In this document: positions 15,107-23,533 of the stretch, one piece after another
Layout: each line of letters starts with the position of its first letter
How positions within the stretch are numbered: the first letter of the stretch is position 1
Source of the DNA: Deltaproteobacteria bacterium
Lineage (GTDB): Bacteria > Myxococcota > Myxococcia > Myxococcales > 40CM-4-68-19
Reading direction: 5' to 3'
Assembly: GCA_025358085.1 (NCBI GenBank)
Contig: JANYKT010000039.1
Coordinates: 1 to 43,949, forward strand
DNA: 43,949 bases
The notes under the pieces: model-generated
Database searches by the model: none
The model's input: only the letters and a program-made list of their open reading frames with translations
What the model was told of the DNA's origin: nothing
Translations under genes and position numbers: made by a program

Positions 15107-15529
15107 TCAGGCCGTGCAGCGCTGGCAGAGGCCGCGCAGCTCGAGCAGGTGTCCCTGGACCACGAACCCCGGCGCGCGCACGCGCAATGCGGCCAGCGCC
15201 TTCTCGACAGCGCCGGAACGAAACTCGCGCGCCGCGCCGCAGGAAGTGCAGACGATGGCGTGGTGGCAGGAGGGTGAGCGCTGCGCGCACGGTCGCACCG
15301 CGGTGGAGCCCAGCACGCGGTGCACGAGGCCCAACGAGAGCAGCGTAGCGACGTTGCGATAGACCGAGACGCGATCCACCAGCACCCCGCGCCGCCGCAG
15401 CTCGCGGTGCAGCTCGCGGGGCCCGAGCGGCTTCTTCTCTTCCAGCAGCAAAAGCAGCGCGCGCCGCATGGGCGTAATGCGCCGGCCGCCGCGCCGCAGC
15501 GCCTCTTCTGCCTGGACCGAGAATCTCAT
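15107..15529 (-). CDS. Fur-family metal regulator (Zur/Fur/Mur/PerR group)
   Basis: The 140-residue protein starts at ATG 15529. It has the Fur winged helix (RRITPMRRALLLLLEEKKPL, then DRVSVYRNVATLLSLGLVH) and the dimer domain with CHHAIVCTSCG and a final CQRC. That makes two CxxC pairs for structural zinc. Subtype cannot be fixed by eye. The perfect palindrome at 15547-15569, just before its start and that of the divergent exporter, is the obvious operator, suggesting autoregulation of the regulator/ZIP-like operon. Confidence 0.88.
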   Translation of the reverse strand: MRFSVQAEEALRRGGRRITPMRRALLLLLEEKKPLGPRELHRELRRRGVLVDRVSVYRNVATLLSLGLVHRVLGSTAVRPCAQRSPSCHHAIVCTSCGAAREFRSGAVEKALAALRVRAPGFVVQGHLLELRGLCQRCTA

Positions 15530-15546
15530 CGGACGCCACGCTAGCG

Positions 15547-15569
15547 TAGATGCAACAGAGTTGCATCTA
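15547..15569. promoter_or_regulatory. Probable Fur-family operator (perfect 10-bp inverted repeat)
   Basis: TAGATGCAAC, a centre AGA, then GTTGCATCTA: ten complementary bases on each side. It sits in the 85-base gap between the divergent Fur-family gene (start 15529) and the GDT1-like gene (start 15615). Size and 10-3-10 layout suit a Fur/Zur/Mur dimer site. TTGCAT within the right arm may double as a -35 for the plus strand, but no clear -10 is seen. Confidence 0.75.
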
Positions 15570-15614
15570 GAAAAACCTTGCCCGCCAGCGGACAATCCCG
15601 CATGAAGGCGCGCC

Positions 15615-16175
15615 GTGAACCTGCCCGCGCTCCTCGGTGCCTTCGGGCTGGTCTTCCTGCTCGAGCTGCCGGACAAGACCGCCTATACGGTCCTCATCCT
15701 CTCGACTCGCCACCGCGCGCTGCCGGTCCTGCTCGGCTCGATGGCGGCTTTCGCCATCCAAAGCGCCTTCGCGGTGCTGCTGGGGACGATGCTGCACCTG
15801 CTCCCCGCCGCACTGCTCGACTGGGGCGTGCTCGCCCTGTTCGCCGGCTTCGGCCTGCTGCTCCTCTGCGGCAAGGAGGCGAAAGCGGTCGAGCGGCCGA
15901 TGCCCGATGGCCACGTCTTCCTCACCAGCTTCGGGCTGGTCTTCATCGCCGAGTTGGGTGACGCCACGCAGCTGGCCACGGCCGCCATGGTGGCGCGCCT
16001 GAACGATCGCTGGTCGGTGTTCATCGGCGCGACGCTGGCGCTCTGGGCAGTCGCAGCCATCGCGGTCACCCTGGGCCAAAAGCTTGGCGACCGCATCCCG
16101 AAACTGCTGGTCCGGCGCCTCGCCGGGACGATCTTCCTCGTGCTCGCGGTCTACGTGGCGCTGAGCCATCTCTGA
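15615..16175 (+). CDS. GDT1/TMEM165 (UPF0016) family cation exporter, MneA-like
   Basis: The 186-residue, six-span protein has two family signatures, LELPDKTAYT and AELGDATQLATAA, variants of the E-x-G-D-K/R-T metal motif. Bacterial members export Mn2+, and eukaryotic ones move Ca2+/Mn2+ against protons. It starts at GTG 15615 with AAGG 7 bases upstream. The stop overlaps the convergent aminotransferase by 25 bases. Divergence from a Fur-family gene across a shared operator supports a manganese or related metal-homeostasis role. Confidence 0.88.
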   Translation: MNLPALLGAFGLVFLLELPDKTAYTVLILSTRHRALPVLLGSMAAFAIQSAFAVLLGTMLHLLPAALLDWGVLALFAGFGLLLLCGKEAKAVERPMPDGHVFLTSFGLVFIAELGDATQLATAAMVARLNDRWSVFIGATLALWAVAAIAVTLGQKLGDRIPKLLVRRLAGTIFLVLAVYVALSHL

Positions 16176-17272
16176 AGCAGGGAAGCTCCGCGCGCGAACG
16201 CACCGGGCTCGGGCAGCAGGCTGACGACCAGATAGCCGGTCTCGGGAAAATCGAAAAAGTACCCGGGGTGCACCAGCACGCCGCGCTCCAGCAGCAAGAG
16301 CGCCCACTCTTCCTCTGACCGCGAGCGCGGGACCGAGAGAATGGCGGACCAGCCGCCCTCGGAGGGCAGCACGCTCCACGGGGCATCCGCAGGGCGCGCG
16401 TCGTGCAGCGCGCGCAGGTTCTGCTTCAATCGCGCACTGAGCTGCTGCTGGAAATCGTTGCGTCCCGCAAGCAATTGCGGCGCGGCCAGCTGCACCGGCG
16501 TCGACACGCTCAGGTACGTATCGGCGATGAGTTCCAGCTTGCGCAGAGCGTGATCGTGGCCCGGCCCCGCCGCGACGCACCAGCCGAGCTTGAGCTGCGG
16601 CAGGCCCGCGACTTTCGACAGGCCGGAAAGAGAAAACGAGAGCACGTCATCAAATGCCGCCGCCGTGCGCATGCGGCGCGCGTCGGGCTGCCAGGCGAAG
16701 TCGGCAAAGACCTCGTCGCTGATCAAAGCCGCACCATGGCGCGCGCAGAGCCCGGCCAGCCGCGCGCGCTCGGCGAGCTTGAGAAAGGCGCCGGTCGGAT
16801 TGCCGGGGCTCACCACCAGCACGGCGCGCGTTCGCTCACTGAACGGCAGGTCCTCGAAACAAAGGTGCCATTCGCCGTCGAATCGATATCTGTATGGAAC
16901 CGCGCGCACCGACTCGAGCGCGGTCAACCAGCCAAAGAGCGGATAGCTGGGCTCGGGGACCAGCACCTCGTCGCCCGGATCACAGAGCAGCTTGAAGAGG
17001 AACGAATACGCCTCGCTGGTCGAGGCGGTGAGCAGCACCTGCCCGGCTGCAACGCCGTGATAGGCCGCCACCGCTTCGCGCGCCGGCAGCAGGCCGCGCG
17101 GCTCCGGGTCGTAAAACGGCGCCGGCGGCAATGCGACAGGGGCGCTTGCCAGGCCGATGCGCGTGGGGTTCGACTCGGTGAGATCGATGGTCGACAGCCC
17201 CGCCGTTCGACGCACGGCGAGCGCCTGCGAGAGCGCGTTCGCTTCGGAAGAAGCGAGCGAGAAGCGGCTCAC
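16151..17272 (-). CDS. Class I/II PLP-dependent aminotransferase
   Basis: The 373-residue protein starts at GTG 17272, overlapping the DUF3052 stop by GTGA. Features include LTESNPTRIGL near the N-terminus, the cofactor loop LTASTSEAYSFLF, VVSPGNPTG, the SDEVFADF Asp, and the PLP-lysine block SLSGLSKVAGLPQLKLGW. It belongs to the large fold-I aspartate aminotransferase family; the substrate is not readable. It is likely co-translated with DUF3052. A longer in-frame extension to 18193 runs antisense through DUF3052 and thrC and is not real. Confidence 0.85.
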   Translation of the reverse strand: MSRFSLASSEANALSQALAVRRTAGLSTIDLTESNPTRIGLASAPVALPPAPFYDPEPRGLLPAREAVAAYHGVAAGQVLLTASTSEAYSFLFKLLCDPGDEVLVPEPSYPLFGWLTALESVRAVPYRYRFDGEWHLCFEDLPFSERTRAVLVVSPGNPTGAFLKLAERARLAGLCARHGAALISDEVFADFAWQPDARRMRTAAAFDDVLSFSLSGLSKVAGLPQLKLGWCVAAGPGHDHALRKLELIADTYLSVSTPVQLAAPQLLAGRNDFQQQLSARLKQNLRALHDARPADAPWSVLPSEGGWSAILSVPRSRSEEEWALLLLERGVLVHPGYFFDFPETGYLVVSLLPEPGAFARGASLLQRWLSAT

Positions 17273-17727
17273 GCCTCGGGCATGGAGACTTCGCCGCGCG
17301 TGGGCAGCGGCAGGCGCTCGCGGTCCTTCAGCACGAAGCGCAGCGCGGACCAGATCTCGTCGACAGAGATGATCTTGTCGTCGGTCAGGCCACCCGCGAG
17401 CCCGACCGCGCGCACCAGGTCCTCGGTGAGGTCGGTGAAGAAGCCCGAGCTCTTGCGCGGCCAGGCGACCCAGAGAAATCCGCGCGGCGCGAGCGCATGC
17501 CTGGCCTTGGGGAACAGCTCGCCGAGCACCGCGCGCGACGAGGAGAAGAGCACCACCACGTCGGCCATGCTGACGATCTTGGCCGTGACCGAGGCGCCTT
17601 CGGGCAGCGGGTCGAGCTTGTGCGCGAAGCCGATGGGCGGATCGAGCAGCAGGACCCGGCGCCCTTCCTTGATGCCGAGCTTCCTGGTGAGCGTGATTTC
17701 CGAGGCGGCATCCATCCGTGCGTGCAT
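17269..17727 (-). CDS. DUF3052 family protein
   Basis: The 152-residue protein (or 148 from the second Met at 17715) matches DUF3052. It has LGIKEGRRVLLLDPP, ADVVVLFSSSRAVL, LAPRGFLWVAWPRKSSG and LTDDKIISVDEIWSALRFVL. The function is unknown. The family is common in actinobacteria and myxobacteria. Coupled by GTGA to the aminotransferase downstream. Confidence 0.85.
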   Translation of the reverse strand: MHARMDAASEITLTRKLGIKEGRRVLLLDPPIGFAHKLDPLPEGASVTAKIVSMADVVVLFSSSRAVLGELFPKARHALAPRGFLWVAWPRKSSGFFTDLTEDLVRAVGLAGGLTDDKIISVDEIWSALRFVLKDRERLPLPTRGEVSMPEA

Positions 17728-17817
17728 CTAGGGGCGAGCCGCGAAAATTGGCAAGACCCTCGCGCGCGCGGGGTCGAAAATCCGCTGTAGGCGATGTAGG
17801 CGCTGTAGGATCGTCCG

Positions 17818-17936
17818 GTGAAGACCATCCGGATCGGCCTGCTTGGAGTGGGGACCGTGGGCGACGCCGTGGCGAGAGCGCTTTCCGCAACGGAGCAATC
17901 GAGTCTCGCGCCGTCCGGCGCCGCGGGAGCTTCGCG

Positions 17937-17940
<4 letters not shown>
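17818..17940 (+). pseudogene. hom: Homoserine dehydrogenase fossil (N-terminal 22 residues, rest deleted)
   Basis: GTG 17818 has TAGGA at good distance and opens a 40-codon frame. Its first residues (VKT, then RIGLLGVGTVGDAVARAL) are the NAD-binding start of homoserine dehydrogenase. After residue 22 the similarity stops, the frame runs 18 Ala/Ser-rich codons, and it ends at TGA 17938-17940, overlapping the thrC ATG. A full enzyme has 400 or more residues. Position just before thrC-thrB is where hom belongs in a threonine operon. I infer an internal deletion that kept the coupling to thrC, though an assembly collapse would look the same. Confidence 0.65.
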
Positions 17941-18961
<1,021 letters not shown>

Positions 18962-18965
<4 letters not shown>

Positions 18966-19888
18966 AGCCGTTTACCCTGATGGTCCCCTGCTCCACTTCC
19001 AATCTGGGTGCCGGGTTCGACGCGCTCGGCCTCGCGCTCTCCGGCCCCGACCTGATCGTGCGCGCAACACCGGGTGGCGATCGCCTGCACATCTCGGGGC
19101 TTTCGGGCGAAGGCGCGGACCGGCTGCCTCGCGACGCGACCAATCGCGTGATCATGGCGGCGCACCACGCGGCGGTGGCAGCAGGCAAGGACCCGGCGCT
19201 GCTGGCGGCCTCCCTCGAGATCCACTCGTCCATTCCATTGAAACGCGGCCTCGGCTCCTCGGCCGCGGCAGCGGTCGCCGGCGCGATGCTCGCCGATCAC
19301 CTGCTCGAAGGCGCGGTGGGTCTCGAGCGCATTCAACAAGTCGCGGTCGAGCTTGAAGGACACCCTGACAACGTCGTGCCGTGCCTCCGCGGGGGCGCGC
19401 AGGTGTCGGTGCGTGACGACCAGGGCCGCGTGTGGTCCTGCGAGATCCCCATCAAGCTCGCGCTGCGCGGCGCCATCTACATGCCCGATCAGGAGCTCGC
19501 CACCACGGCGGCGCGCTCGGTGCTGCCGCGCGAGGTGTCGCTCGCCGACGCAATCTTCAACCTGGGCAGGACCGCGCTGTTCGTGGCCGCGCTCGGGCAG
19601 GGCCGCATCGACCTGCTCGGCGAGGCGATGGAAGACCGTATCCACCAGACACCGCGCGCGGGCCTCTTGCCCTGGCTGCCCGAGCTGCTGCGCGAGGCGC
19701 GAGCCGCGGGCGCGGCGGGCGCGGCGCTGTCGGGGGCGGGCACCACCGTCTTCGCGCTTTGCTCTCCGGAGTCGGCGCGCGCCGTCGCTGCCCGGATGAT
19801 GGAGGTGGCCGCCGCCCGCGGCGTCGCGGGCCGCTGCGACGTGGTCGAGGTCGCGGTCCCCGGCGCGCACGTGCTCGGCACCGGCTAG
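18962..19888 (+). CDS. thrB: Homoserine kinase
   Basis: GHMP-family kinase, 308 residues, phosphorylating homoserine to supply thrC. VPCSTSNLGAGFDALGLAL is the first GHMP motif, PLKRGLGSSAAAAVAGA is the ATP loop, and GAALSGAGTTVFAL is motif III. ATG 18962 has GAGGAGG 9 bases upstream and overlaps the thrC stop. It converges on the PilZ gene 45 bases away. Confidence 0.94.
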
Positions 19889-19933
19889 CTCAGAGAGACC
19901 ACCCCAGACCAAGCTCGGCAGACGGCTACGGCC

Positions 19934-20620
19934 TCACGTCCCCAGAATCGTCGAGATGGCGAGGTCGATGCGCTCGCGAAACTTGTCGTCCGCGTCGACG
20001 AACTGCACGCCCACCCCGGCTGGCGTATTTCGCTGCCGTCCCTGCTCCGGCGTCACGCGGTGCACCACCACTGCCTTCGCCTCGACAGGTGCGCCGCCGC
20101 CGGGAAGCTCCATGGAGACGCGCATCACCGAGTCCATGGGCGGCGGCTCGTTGGTCTCCACGAAGACGCCACCGGCGCTGATGTTGGCTGCGTACTGCAG
20201 CACAAAGTCCTGCACGTTTGCGAAGCGCACCGCGAAGCGCGCGCTGTAGCGCGGGAAGGTGCGCGCGTCGTCCGGCGCGGGCTGCAGCACGACCGCGCCG
20301 ATGGGCGTGGACAAAGGCGCGCGCGTCTTCTGCCGAAGCAAATCATCGATGCGCGCCTGCTCGGTTGGACGCAAATCGACAAAGTCCGCCCAGAATCCGC
20401 CCTCGCTCGTCCCCTTGACTGGCTCCGCTACCACTGCGCTCAATTCCACATCGAACGGCGCGCCCGGCAGATACAGCCTCATCCGCAGCCGCGCGCCCAC
20501 CTCTGGCGGCGTCAGACAGCGGACGTAGACGCCGGTCGACCCGAGCTCTCGCGTGGTCGTCTGCACCGCCTGGGTGCCGGAGGCGAAGCGAATGGGAAAT
20601 ACGATTGGAACGCGATTCAT
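19934..20620 (-). CDS. Tandem PilZ-domain protein (myxobacterial type)
   Basis: The 228-residue protein has two PilZ-like halves. Residues 1-100 (VPIVFPIRFASG ... LGSTGVYVRCLTPPEVGARL) lack a good RxxxR. Residues 120-225 carry FPRYSARFAVRF, then NISAGGVFVETNEP, close to the (D/N)xSxxG c-di-GMP motif. The second half resembles the PilZ paralogues abundant in Myxococcus. It may sense c-di-GMP or be a degenerate effector. ATG 20620 follows GAGG 9 bases upstream and begins 10 bases after the SDR gene, probably in the same transcript. Confidence 0.82.
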   Translation of the reverse strand: MNRVPIVFPIRFASGTQAVQTTTRELGSTGVYVRCLTPPEVGARLRMRLYLPGAPFDVELSAVVAEPVKGTSEGGFWADFVDLRPTEQARIDDLLRQKTRAPLSTPIGAVVLQPAPDDARTFPRYSARFAVRFANVQDFVLQYAANISAGGVFVETNEPPPMDSVMRVSMELPGGGAPVEAKAVVVHRVTPEQGRQRNTPAGVGVQFVDADDKFRERIDLAISTILGT

Positions 20621-20630
20621 TGCGGCTACC

Positions 20631-21443
20631 TCATCCTTCGATCATGGTGCGGCACACGGGAGGCGGGGTGGTGCCCGCGACCGTGGAATATGCAGAGAAA
20701 TCCACCGTGCCCCGCCGCTCGCGCAGCACCTCTTCGTCATAGAGCGCGCGTCCCGTCAAATCGGAGCAGCAAATCTCTACCGTGGCGTCGGCGAGGATGG
20801 CAGGAGTCCGCCACTCTTCGGGCTTGCCCAGTTCGAAGTGGCGCGTCGCTTCGCTGTCGATCATCGTCACCGGCCAGAGCGCATTGGCCGTGATTCCGAG
20901 GTCGCGTTCCTCCGCGGCGATGGCGAGCGCCAGCAAGGTCATGCCCATCTTCGAGACGAAGTAGGGTCCCTTGCCCGCAACCTGCGAGACGTTGACCGGC
21001 GGCGACATCATCACGATGCGGCCGTGCTTCTGCTCGCGCATGGCAGGCAGCACCGCGCGCGAGCAGAGGAAAGCGCCGCGCACGTTGACCCCCATGACCA
21101 GGTCGAACTTGCCGGCGGACCAGTTGGCCACGGGCGCCCAATGAATGGCGCCCGCGTTATTGATCAGGATGTCAATGCGACCGAAGGCTTTGAGTGTCTC
21201 GTCGCGCAGGCGCTCGATGTCGGCAAACTCACGCACGTTGCACTGCAGAGGCAAGGCGCGGCGGCCGAGCAGCACAATCTCCCGCGCCGTCTCATGAATG
21301 GTGCCCGGCAAGCGTGCGTGCGGATCGCTGGTCTTCGCCGCCACGACGACGTCGCAACCTTCGCGCGCGAGGGAGAGCGCCACCGCCTTGCCCACGCCGC
21401 GCGAAGAACCGGTCACGATCGCCACTTTGCCCTGCAGCCGCAT
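20631..21443 (-). CDS. Short-chain dehydrogenase/reductase, HSDL2-like
   Basis: The 270-residue SDR starts at ATG 21443 (MRLQGKVAIVTGSSRGVG). It has the Rossmann TGxxxGxG, LINNAGAIH (NNAG), the Ser in GRIVMMSPPVN and the catalytic YxxxK in GPYFVSKMG. The MMSPPVN and ANALWP blocks resemble hydroxysteroid-dehydrogenase-like 2 relatives. Substrate unknown. The open frame extends further upstream to 21602 but the extension lacks SDR similarity. PilZ follows directly. Confidence 0.87.
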   Translation of the reverse strand: MRLQGKVAIVTGSSRGVGKAVALSLAREGCDVVVAAKTSDPHARLPGTIHETAREIVLLGRRALPLQCNVREFADIERLRDETLKAFGRIDILINNAGAIHWAPVANWSAGKFDLVMGVNVRGAFLCSRAVLPAMREQKHGRIVMMSPPVNVSQVAGKGPYFVSKMGMTLLALAIAAEERDLGITANALWPVTMIDSEATRHFELGKPEEWRTPAILADATVEICCSDLTGRALYDEEVLRERRGTVDFSAYSTVAGTTPPPVCRTMIEG

Positions 21444-21736
21444 TTGAGTCGCTCCCTTCCGCAGCCCGCCAGGCACCTCTATCAGATGGACCTCTGCATT
21501 TCGCAAAAGGCTACGACGGGCGGAAAAGTGCGAGGCTGAAACGGTGGTGCCGCGAGGTCGCCCAGCACGGAGGAAAAGCCCTCTTGTCCAGCATTGCGGC
21601 AACGTTCGTCGGTTCCAGCCGTGCTCCGGTCGCAGGCCCGGGCAAGCGTCTTCAATTCCACCGCCACACGATAGACGCTTGCGGAGTCAAGGACCGGCGG
21701 CTAGTTTCGCGGCCCCTTTCCGATTGAGGAGCTTCC
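21444..21736. other. Intergenic region between divergent SDR and gcvT
   Basis: These 293 bases hold the promoters of both divergent units. GAGGAG 7 bases before the TTG of gcvT is a strong ribosome site. I looked for a tandem glycine riboswitch, common before gcv operons, and did not recognise its core. No other gene is convincing. Confidence 0.5.
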
Positions 21737-22825
21737 TTGGCGCTGCGCACCCCGCTCTATCCGGCCCACCTCGAGGCAGATGCCCGCATGGTTGAGTTCG
21801 CCGGCTGGGACATGCCCGTGCAGTACCAGGGCGTTCTCGAGGAGCACAAAGCGGTGCGCGAGCGCGTCGGACTTTTTGACGTCAGCCACATGGGCGAGGT
21901 GCTGATCGAAGGCCCGCGCGCGCTGGAAGCGACCCAGCGGCTGATTACCAATGATCTCTCCAGATGCGCCGACGGACAGGCGCAATACAGCGCACTCCTG
22001 AATGAGCGCGGCGGTGTCATCGACGACATCATCGTCTATCGCTTCTCGCCTGAGCGGCTGTTCATCTGCGTCAATGCCAGCGGGCGCGAGAAGGACTTTG
22101 AATGGATGAAGGCGCATATCGGCGAAGGCGCCACCGTGACCCAGCGGTCCGACGACTGGGCGCAGATCGCCGTGCAAGGACCGCTGGCCGCCGGAGTCGT
22201 CGATGCGCTCTGCGAACCCAGAGTCATTGATCTTGTCTATTACCATTTCAGGGAAGCAACGGTCGCGGGTATCGCCGGCTGTATCGTCGCGCGTACCGGA
22301 TATACCGGCGAGGATGGCTTTGAGATCTTCTGTCCGCCGTTGAAATCAAAGCAGCTGTGGGACACGCTGCGCGAAAAGGGCGGGACGCCCTGCGGGCTGG
22401 GCGCGCGGGACAGCCTCCGGCTCGAGGTCGCTTATCGCCTGTATGGCAATGATATGGACGCAGATCATACGCCTCTGGAAGCGGGTCTCGGCTGGATCGT
22501 CAAGCTGGACAAGCCCGGCGGGTTCATTGGCTCCGAGGCATTGAAAGCGCAGAAAGCTTCTGGACTGAAGCGCAAGCTGGTGGGCTTCAAGCTGACGGGC
22601 AGGGGGATCGCGCGGCACGGATATCCGGTGCTGTCGCAGGGCCTGCGGGTCGGCGAAGTCACGAGCGGCACCATGAGCCCGATGTTGAAGGAGCCGATTG
22701 GCCTTGCTTATGTCCCGGCCGAGCTATCGAAAGAGGGCACTGTGTTTACTATCGAGATCCGCGGCAAGCCCGTGGCCGCCACGGTGGTGAAGACGCCCTT
22801 TGTCACCAAGTCCGCCAGCAAATGA
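21737..22825 (+). CDS. gcvT: Aminomethyltransferase, glycine cleavage T protein
   Basis: GcvT takes the aminomethyl group from lipoyl-GcvH and gives methylene-tetrahydrofolate and ammonia. The 362-residue protein has MVEFAGWDMPVQYQGVLEEH, VGLFDVSHMGE, ERGGVIDDIIVYR, ARTGYTGEDGFEIF and the folate-site blocks up to VTSGTMSPMLKEPIGLAYV. It starts at TTG 21737 behind GAGGAG. Its stop overlaps a 32-codon ORF, then gcvH. gcvP is not in the window. Confidence 0.95.
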   Translation: MALRTPLYPAHLEADARMVEFAGWDMPVQYQGVLEEHKAVRERVGLFDVSHMGEVLIEGPRALEATQRLITNDLSRCADGQAQYSALLNERGGVIDDIIVYRFSPERLFICVNASGREKDFEWMKAHIGEGATVTQRSDDWAQIAVQGPLAAGVVDALCEPRVIDLVYYHFREATVAGIAGCIVARTGYTGEDGFEIFCPPLKSKQLWDTLREKGGTPCGLGARDSLRLEVAYRLYGNDMDADHTPLEAGLGWIVKLDKPGGFIGSEALKAQKASGLKRKLVGFKLTGRGIARHGYPVLSQGLRVGEVTSGTMSPMLKEPIGLAYVPAELSKEGTVFTIEIRGKPVAATVVKTPFVTKSASK

Positions 22826-22920
22826 GCGCGCCGCAAACCGAGGCGCGCAGGCTGGGAAGTTCCACGCTGGAGCTGGACGGCGACACCGCCGTCTGGCGGT
22901 TCAACCAAGAGGGTCTTTAA
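22822..22920 (+). CDS. 32-codon ORF between gcvT and gcvH
   Basis: ATG 22822 overlaps the gcvT stop by ATGA, and TAA lies 3 bases before the gcvH ATG. It fills the gap exactly. The peptide (start MSAPQTEARRLGSST) has no family I recognise. The gcvH ribosome site (GAGGG) lies in its last codons, so translation here would keep ribosomes flowing into gcvH. It may be a real coupling peptide or only spacer. Confidence 0.4.
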   Translation: MSAPQTEARRLGSSTLELDGDTAVWRFNQEGL

Positions 22921-22923
22921 TCC

Positions 22924-23316
22924 ATGGCCACTTATCCGCAGAACCTGAAGTACACCAAAGACCACGAGTGGGCGCGAGTGAGCGCCAACACCGCGACCAT
23001 TGGAATCACCGCCTTCGCCAAAGACCAATTGGGCGACGTGGTCTATCTGGAGCTGCCCGAGGTCGGCGCCCAGATCACCAAGGGCCAGCCCTTCGGCGTG
23101 GTCGAGAGCACCAAAGCGGTCAGCGAGCTGTTCGCGCCGGTGACCGGCAAGGTGACCAAGATAAACCAGACGCTGGTGGAGGCGCCCGAGGGTATCAATG
23201 ACGACCCTTATGAGAAGGGCTGGATGATTGAAGTCCAGGTCGCGAGCGAGGCCGACTTTGCCGACCTGCTCGACGCCCAGGCTTATGAGAAGATCGTTGC
23301 CGGTGAGCAGCATTGA
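22924..23316 (+). CDS. gcvH: Glycine cleavage system H protein
   Basis: Lipoyl carrier of the glycine cleavage complex, 130 residues. YTKDHEWARVS, then LGDVVYLELPEVG and the lipoylation block VVESTKAVSELFAPVTG with Lys64, then NDDPYEKGWMIEV near the end. ATG 22924 has GAGGG upstream. It overlaps the TusA-like gene by 14 bases. Confidence 0.95.
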   Translation: MATYPQNLKYTKDHEWARVSANTATIGITAFAKDQLGDVVYLELPEVGAQITKGQPFGVVESTKAVSELFAPVTGKVTKINQTLVEAPEGINDDPYEKGWMIEVQVASEADFADLLDAQAYEKIVAGEQH

Positions 23317-23533
23317 GCGGTTGGATCTGCGGGGGCTGCTCTGCCCGCTGACCTGGGCGCGAACGAAATATGCGCTGCAGAAGCTTCCGCCCGGCGCGGA
23401 GATCGTCGTCGTACTCGATCACCGCCCGGCGGTGCCCGATATCCGGCGCAATGCGGAAGAGCTGGGTCACGAGGTCGTCGCCACGCGCGAGCCGGAGGAG
23501 GGCGTTTGGGAAATGCAGCTGCGGCGGGGCTGA
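23303..23533 (+). CDS. TusA/SirA-like sulfurtransferase
   Basis: The 76-residue protein starts at GTG 23303, inside the gcvH end. LDLRGLLCPLTWARTKYALQ is the TusA motif, with the sulfur-carrier Cys14 in CPL, where CPxP is the norm, so the second Pro is replaced. The rest (VVVLDHRPAVPDIRRNAEELGH) matches the two-layer fold. Placement after gcvH hints at sulfur or lipoate supply, but that is inference. It overlaps the M20 gene by 28 bases. Confidence 0.8.
   Translation: MSSIERLDLRGLLCPLTWARTKYALQKLPPGAEIVVVLDHRPAVPDIRRNAEELGHEVVATREPEEGVWEMQLRRG

Noticed and set aside
13503-15362. A 619-codon plus-strand frame over the ZIP-like and Fur-family genes
   Set aside because: Gln/Arg-rich shadow that also translates the REP-like hairpins; both minus-strand genes have strong family motifs.
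21444-21736. Possible glycine riboswitch before gcvT
   Set aside because: The leader length would allow it, but I could not find the conserved core or a tandem aptamer. A covariance-model scan would settle it.
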